From Candidatus Acetothermia bacterium (lineage in GTDB: Bacteria > Bipolaricaulota > Bipolaricaulia > RBG-16-55-9 > DRXL01): a stretch of 34,761 nucleotides of DNA. Positions within the stretch are counted from its first letter, which is position 1; each line of letters starts with the position of its first letter. Under the pieces are notes generated by a model, which made no database searches, had not been told where the DNA came from, and saw nothing but the letters and a program-made list of their open reading frames with translations. Below, piece by piece: positions 32,134 through 34,761 of the stretch. The translations under genes were made by a program, and so were the position numbers. The stretch spans positions 1 through 34,761 of the forward strand of contig JACOSB010000136.1 of NCBI GenBank assembly GCA_016179105.1. The letters run 5' to 3'.

Positions 32134-34557
32134 CTATGGCTCGTTCAACGCCCGATCTGGCCTGAGCTTCCCAATATCAAAGCGTTGCGGCGCGGGCTCT
32201 GCGTAGAGTTTCAACCATGAAGTCTGGGTGAAGCTCAAGAGGTGTTCGATCTCTCGCCATTCGGCTCTGTCAGCCAGTCCCGATAAGGGGATCGGCTGAG
32301 TCGATGCGTCGATTGAAAGCAAAAATTTTGTGAGCTTTTTGCGCGCGTCGGCATCGTCCAAGATGTCGACGCCCGTGCCGGCGCTGCGGTGTTGCACATT
32401 TGCTAAGGCCGCATCGAGCGAGTCAGCCGATCCGTTATGGAAGAACGTTTTCGGGAAGGCGAAGAGCGACAAGAGCGAGGCCGGTGCAAAGCCGTCTGCA
32501 CCCAATGGAGCCGCCGCGTTCGCGCGCACTTCATTCTTCTGGCTCGGGTCAAACGTGCCGACTTTAGTCAGCTCTTTGATGAGTTGCCCGTTGCTAAGAT
32601 CAGCTGCCGCTGGCGGAGGCGTGAAGCGCACCTTGCTACTCGTCCATTGCGGACCGCCGTGGCAAAGCTGACAGTTCGCTTGGATGAAAAGTTCTCTCCC
32701 AGCGACGACATCGGGATCGTCTTTCTTGACGGGCGAGATGGGAGGCCGAATCCCAAATTTCTCGAACGCCTTGATCGCATCCCAGGCGCCGACGCCGCGC
32801 ACCTTGAGTTGCCTACGGTTCGCGTTGGGTGGAGTGAACCCGGCGACGGGGTCATCGGGAGTGATACCATCTTCTTTGACGATGAGCCCTTTGCCGCCGG
32901 AGACGCCGCGGATGTTGAGCTCAAAGTCTTCTTCTTCGTCGAAGATGGCTGACCAGTTGAGCGCCCTCTGGGTCTTTCTCTGCGGGTCTGTGAGGTCAAA
33001 GTCCGTGTGTTGCGAAATCGTGCGGCGCGGCCCGGCAGCGAAGATCCAGACGACGTTATCTGTCAGTCCATTATTCGGGTGACAGGACGCACAAGAGCCC
33101 CAGCCGTTATTGGACATGCGCCCTTCGATCGGTGGCTGGCCGGGCGCGGGCGGGTCGAATTCTCCGATCGATGTGTTGTAGAGTTCTTTCCCGATCTGGA
33201 CGACATCTTCGGGCGTGCCGGGCTTGGGCAGGTCTGCCGATGGCAAGGTCGCGAGCGCTTTTTCGGGCGCTTTAGTCAAATCAATCACAGAGACGTCGCG
33301 CGAGACGTAGTTCATCACATACGCACGCGTGTCAGCCGAGTTGACGACAATGCCGCGCGGGTTTTTTCCGACCTTGACTTGCAGGACGCGTGTGTTATCG
33401 GAGGGATCGTTCTGCACGGCCGGAGCGCCCGTCGCGGGGTCGATCACGACTTTGACGAGAATGTTGCTCGCAGCACTGATGACATAACCCTCGTTAGCTT
33501 TGTTCTTGAAGGCCATCGCCCAAGGTTGCGTGATGAAGCGTTTGTTGGGATTGGTCTGGGCTTTCACTGCGAGATGCATATTGACTGTCTTGCCCGCGTC
33601 GGCCTTTCGGGCTTGATCTATCACCGAGAGCAAGCTCTGAGTGTTGACGTCAAAACGAAGGGGGCCGTTGGGGGAAGCGCCCGTTGTGGGCACAAAGGCA
33701 AAATTCCCCTTGAGCGCGATATTGTTCAATTGGTTAGGATATGCCCCGGTCGTGAACTTAAAATCCGCGTCGGTGGGGGTTGCGGGCGGCGCGACGCGCG
33801 CGATCGCGTCTCCGAGTGCTTTGAAACCCGTATCGGGGATGGCTTTCAGAACTACCGTGCCCGTAATCGAGTCCGTCGCTGTCGAAAGCACGCTGACCAA
33901 GCCAATCTTGCTGTCGTCTTCTCCGTCAAGTTTTCCGACGGCCACGGGCAGCGCCAAGAACTGTGTGACATAAACAGTCTCATCGTTGTCGTCGCCATTG
34001 CCGTTGTTGGTGATCGCAATGCCACGAGGCTCTGTGCCGACATTCTCGATCGTCTTAATGACGCGATGCGTAGACGTGTCAATCACCGAGACGGAGTTCG
34101 AGCGAGCGTTCGTGACATAGAGCTTTTTGCCGTTCGGCGTAAGCGCTAAGCCGTAGGGCTCGGTGCCGACGGCGATGGTCGCGTCGACTCTGCCAAGGAA
34201 GGGGTCTATCTCTGAGATGGTTCCGCTGACAGTATTCGCAACATACGCGGGCGAGCTAGAGGGATGGACCGCCACTCCGTTCGGTTCTTTGCCGACTTTG
34301 ACTTCGCTCAATTTTCGATTGGCGTCCCCGCGCACTTCGAAGACGGTCACTGTGTCATTGTCGGGATTGGCCACGACGAGAATGGAGTCATCCGCGCTGA
34401 GCGCGAGCGTCTGAGAGGATGTGGGACCGGCGAACCGGCCAACTTGTGCAGCGGCTGAGGACCAATCGAGATGCGAGTAGCCGTTCGCGATACTTAAAAG
34501 AAACGCGACGCAGGCCGTAAACTTGAGCAGACGGATAGGGTGTCGGATGAGAGCCAT
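32134..34557 (-). CDS. Exported YVTN beta-propeller fused to a di-heme cytochrome c peroxidase-like domain
   Basis: 807 residues from ATG 34557, with AGGAGG 5 bp upstream; an upstream start at 34599 would put that site inside the gene. Signal peptide ~8-28 (FTACVAFLLSIANGYS). Residues ~40-430 are a seven-bladed-type propeller of YVTN repeats (VGKEPNGVAVHPSSSPAYVA, VGTEPYGLALTPNGKKLYVT, VGKNPRGIVVNSADTRAYVM). Two c-heme sites follow: C489-ASCH and C629-QLCH, 140 residues apart, as in MauG/cytochrome c peroxidase-like proteins. PLGADGFAPASLLSLFAFPK and FFHNGSADSLDAALANVQHR are typical of the second heme domain. It probably works outside the cytoplasmic membrane in peroxide reduction or oxidation of a protein or small substrate. 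It needs the cytochrome c maturation system, which is not encoded here. Confidence 0.9.
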   Translation of the reverse strand: MALIRHPIRLLKFTACVAFLLSIANGYSHLDWSSAAAQVGRFAGPTSSQTLALSADDSILVVANPDNDTVTVFEVRGDANRKLSEVKVGKEPNGVAVHPSSSPAYVANTVSGTISEIDPFLGRVDATIAVGTEPYGLALTPNGKKLYVTNARSNSVSVIDTSTHRVIKTIENVGTEPRGIAITNNGNGDDNDETVYVTQFLALPVAVGKLDGEDDSKIGLVSVLSTATDSITGTVVLKAIPDTGFKALGDAIARVAPPATPTDADFKFTTGAYPNQLNNIALKGNFAFVPTTGASPNGPLRFDVNTQSLLSVIDQARKADAGKTVNMHLAVKAQTNPNKRFITQPWAMAFKNKANEGYVISAASNILVKVVIDPATGAPAVQNDPSDNTRVLQVKVGKNPRGIVVNSADTRAYVMNYVSRDVSVIDLTKAPEKALATLPSADLPKPGTPEDVVQIGKELYNTSIGEFDPPAPGQPPIEGRMSNNGWGSCASCHPNNGLTDNVVWIFAAGPRRTISQHTDFDLTDPQRKTQRALNWSAIFDEEEDFELNIRGVSGGKGLIVKEDGITPDDPVAGFTPPNANRRQLKVRGVGAWDAIKAFEKFGIRPPISPVKKDDPDVVAGRELFIQANCQLCHGGPQWTSSKVRFTPPPAAADLSNGQLIKELTKVGTFDPSQKNEVRANAAAPLGADGFAPASLLSLFAFPKTFFHNGSADSLDAALANVQHRSAGTGVDILDDADARKKLTKFLLSIDASTQPIPLSGLADRAEWREIEHLLSFTQTSWLKLYAEPAPQRFDIGKLRPDRALNEP

Positions 34558-34599
34558 AAACCCTCCTCGGAGATGTAGAGTTATTCTGGCCTTTTGCAC

Positions 34600-34666
34600 T
34601 GCTGCGTAGCTCTACTTATACATTCAGGACTTTCGCGGTTGAGTTTATGAACAGTAAGATAGGGGT
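34600..34666. other. Intergenic region containing the probable left boundary of a second IS
   Basis: The segment ACATTCAGGACTTTCGCGGT begins at ~34619 and may be the terminal sequence of the element whose transposase starts at 34667. No second copy is available in the window to confirm an inverted repeat. The cytochrome gene promoter should also lie here, but I could not pick out a convincing one. Confidence 0.3.
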
Positions 34667-34761
34667 ATGCAACGCCAGAAATGTTCCCTCGATCTTTATG
34701 TGGATTTTCTCGTCGCCAGTCAGAAGCAGTTCTCTGGAATGGAGTTGAGTAAAGTGGCTCC
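34667..34761 (+). CDS. Transposase N-terminal fragment (IS4/IS701-like), truncated by window edge
   Basis: ATG 34667 opens a frame that runs off the right edge after 31 codons: MQRQKCSLDLYVDFLVASQK, then QFSGMELSKVAP. The 'CSLDLYVDFLxAS...ELSKV' opening resembles DDE transposases of the IS4/IS701 type, which usually continue 'SHDxVxRxL'. The catalytic residues are outside the window, so the family is provisional. A GGGG tract sits directly before the ATG. No clear ribosome binding site spacing is seen. Confidence 0.6.
   Translation, partial: MQRQKCSLDLYVDFLVASQKQFSGMELSKVA

Noticed and set aside
33007..34149. A 380-codon plus-strand open frame opposite the propeller-cytochrome gene
   Set aside because: Arg/Asp-rich composition typical of an antisense frame in GC-rich third positions; no start site or domain; the minus strand encodes an evident exported cytochrome.
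1..34761. tRNA, rRNA or replication origin
   Set aside because: No T-loop/acceptor pattern, rRNA-like stretch or DnaA-box cluster was found by reading both strands; a tRNAscan/Infernal run would settle it.

Overview
The window is bacterial DNA of moderate GC content with densely packed genes in the standard genetic code. It looks like part of an uncultivated lineage. The gene mix is a large SARP/BTAD-AAA-TPR regulator, very long secreted beta-rich proteins ending in an NGVYLY...KL(V/I) tail, a split nuo operon and a YVTN-propeller di-heme cytochrome. That mix does not point to one well-studied genus, and I do not assign a phylum. Both ends lie inside insertion sequences: an IS5-like transposase start with its terminal repeat at 1-136, and a second, different transposase start at 34667-34761. 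The contig probably ends at repeated IS copies.

Layout. 1-136 is the end of an IS5-like element. 137-250 is the orphaned 3' end of a surface-protein gene cut off by that element. 251-562 is a long gene-free leader with a cluster of hairpins. 563-3097 encodes a secreted tail-fibre-like protein with a peptidase S74 chaperone. 3220-4140 is a membrane-anchored class III nucleotide cyclase and 4195-6099 an ABC-F ATPase. 6106-7155 (minus) holds a DUF4097-like lipoprotein behind a small membrane protein. 7156-7576 is non-coding, with two terminator-like hairpins and a relic of a BTAD-type DNA-binding domain. 7577-17639 (minus) is the accessory heart of the window: a SARP/BTAD regulator, then a 73-residue protein translationally coupled to a CSLREA/beta-helix giant, then a second giant secreted protein. 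17778-21850 holds a DUF502 membrane protein, a TerC-like protein, two GNAT acetyltransferases and a CNNM/CBS transporter-like protein.

21843-29545 (minus) is a compact respiratory complex I operon in the order nuoA-B-H-J-K-L-M-N. It encodes the complete membrane arm plus NuoB. NuoC, D, E, F, G and I are not here. 29636-32010 (minus) is a secreted zinc metallopeptidase broken by an apparent one-base frameshift. 32134-34557 (minus) is a secreted or periplasmic YVTN beta-propeller fused to a di-heme cytochrome c peroxidase-like domain.

How it fits together. The cell respires (complex I, di-heme cytochrome) and invests heavily in large exported proteins that share modules. A ~160-residue module occurs in both neighbouring giants, and the NGVYLY tail occurs four times. 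The most suggestive system is the regulator-small protein-giant secreted protein locus. Its promoter shows two 5-base direct repeats 11 bp apart, with the inner heptamer 8 bp from a TATACT -10. That is the geometry known for SARP activators. A perfect 7-bp inverted repeat lies between this -10 and the ribosome binding site.
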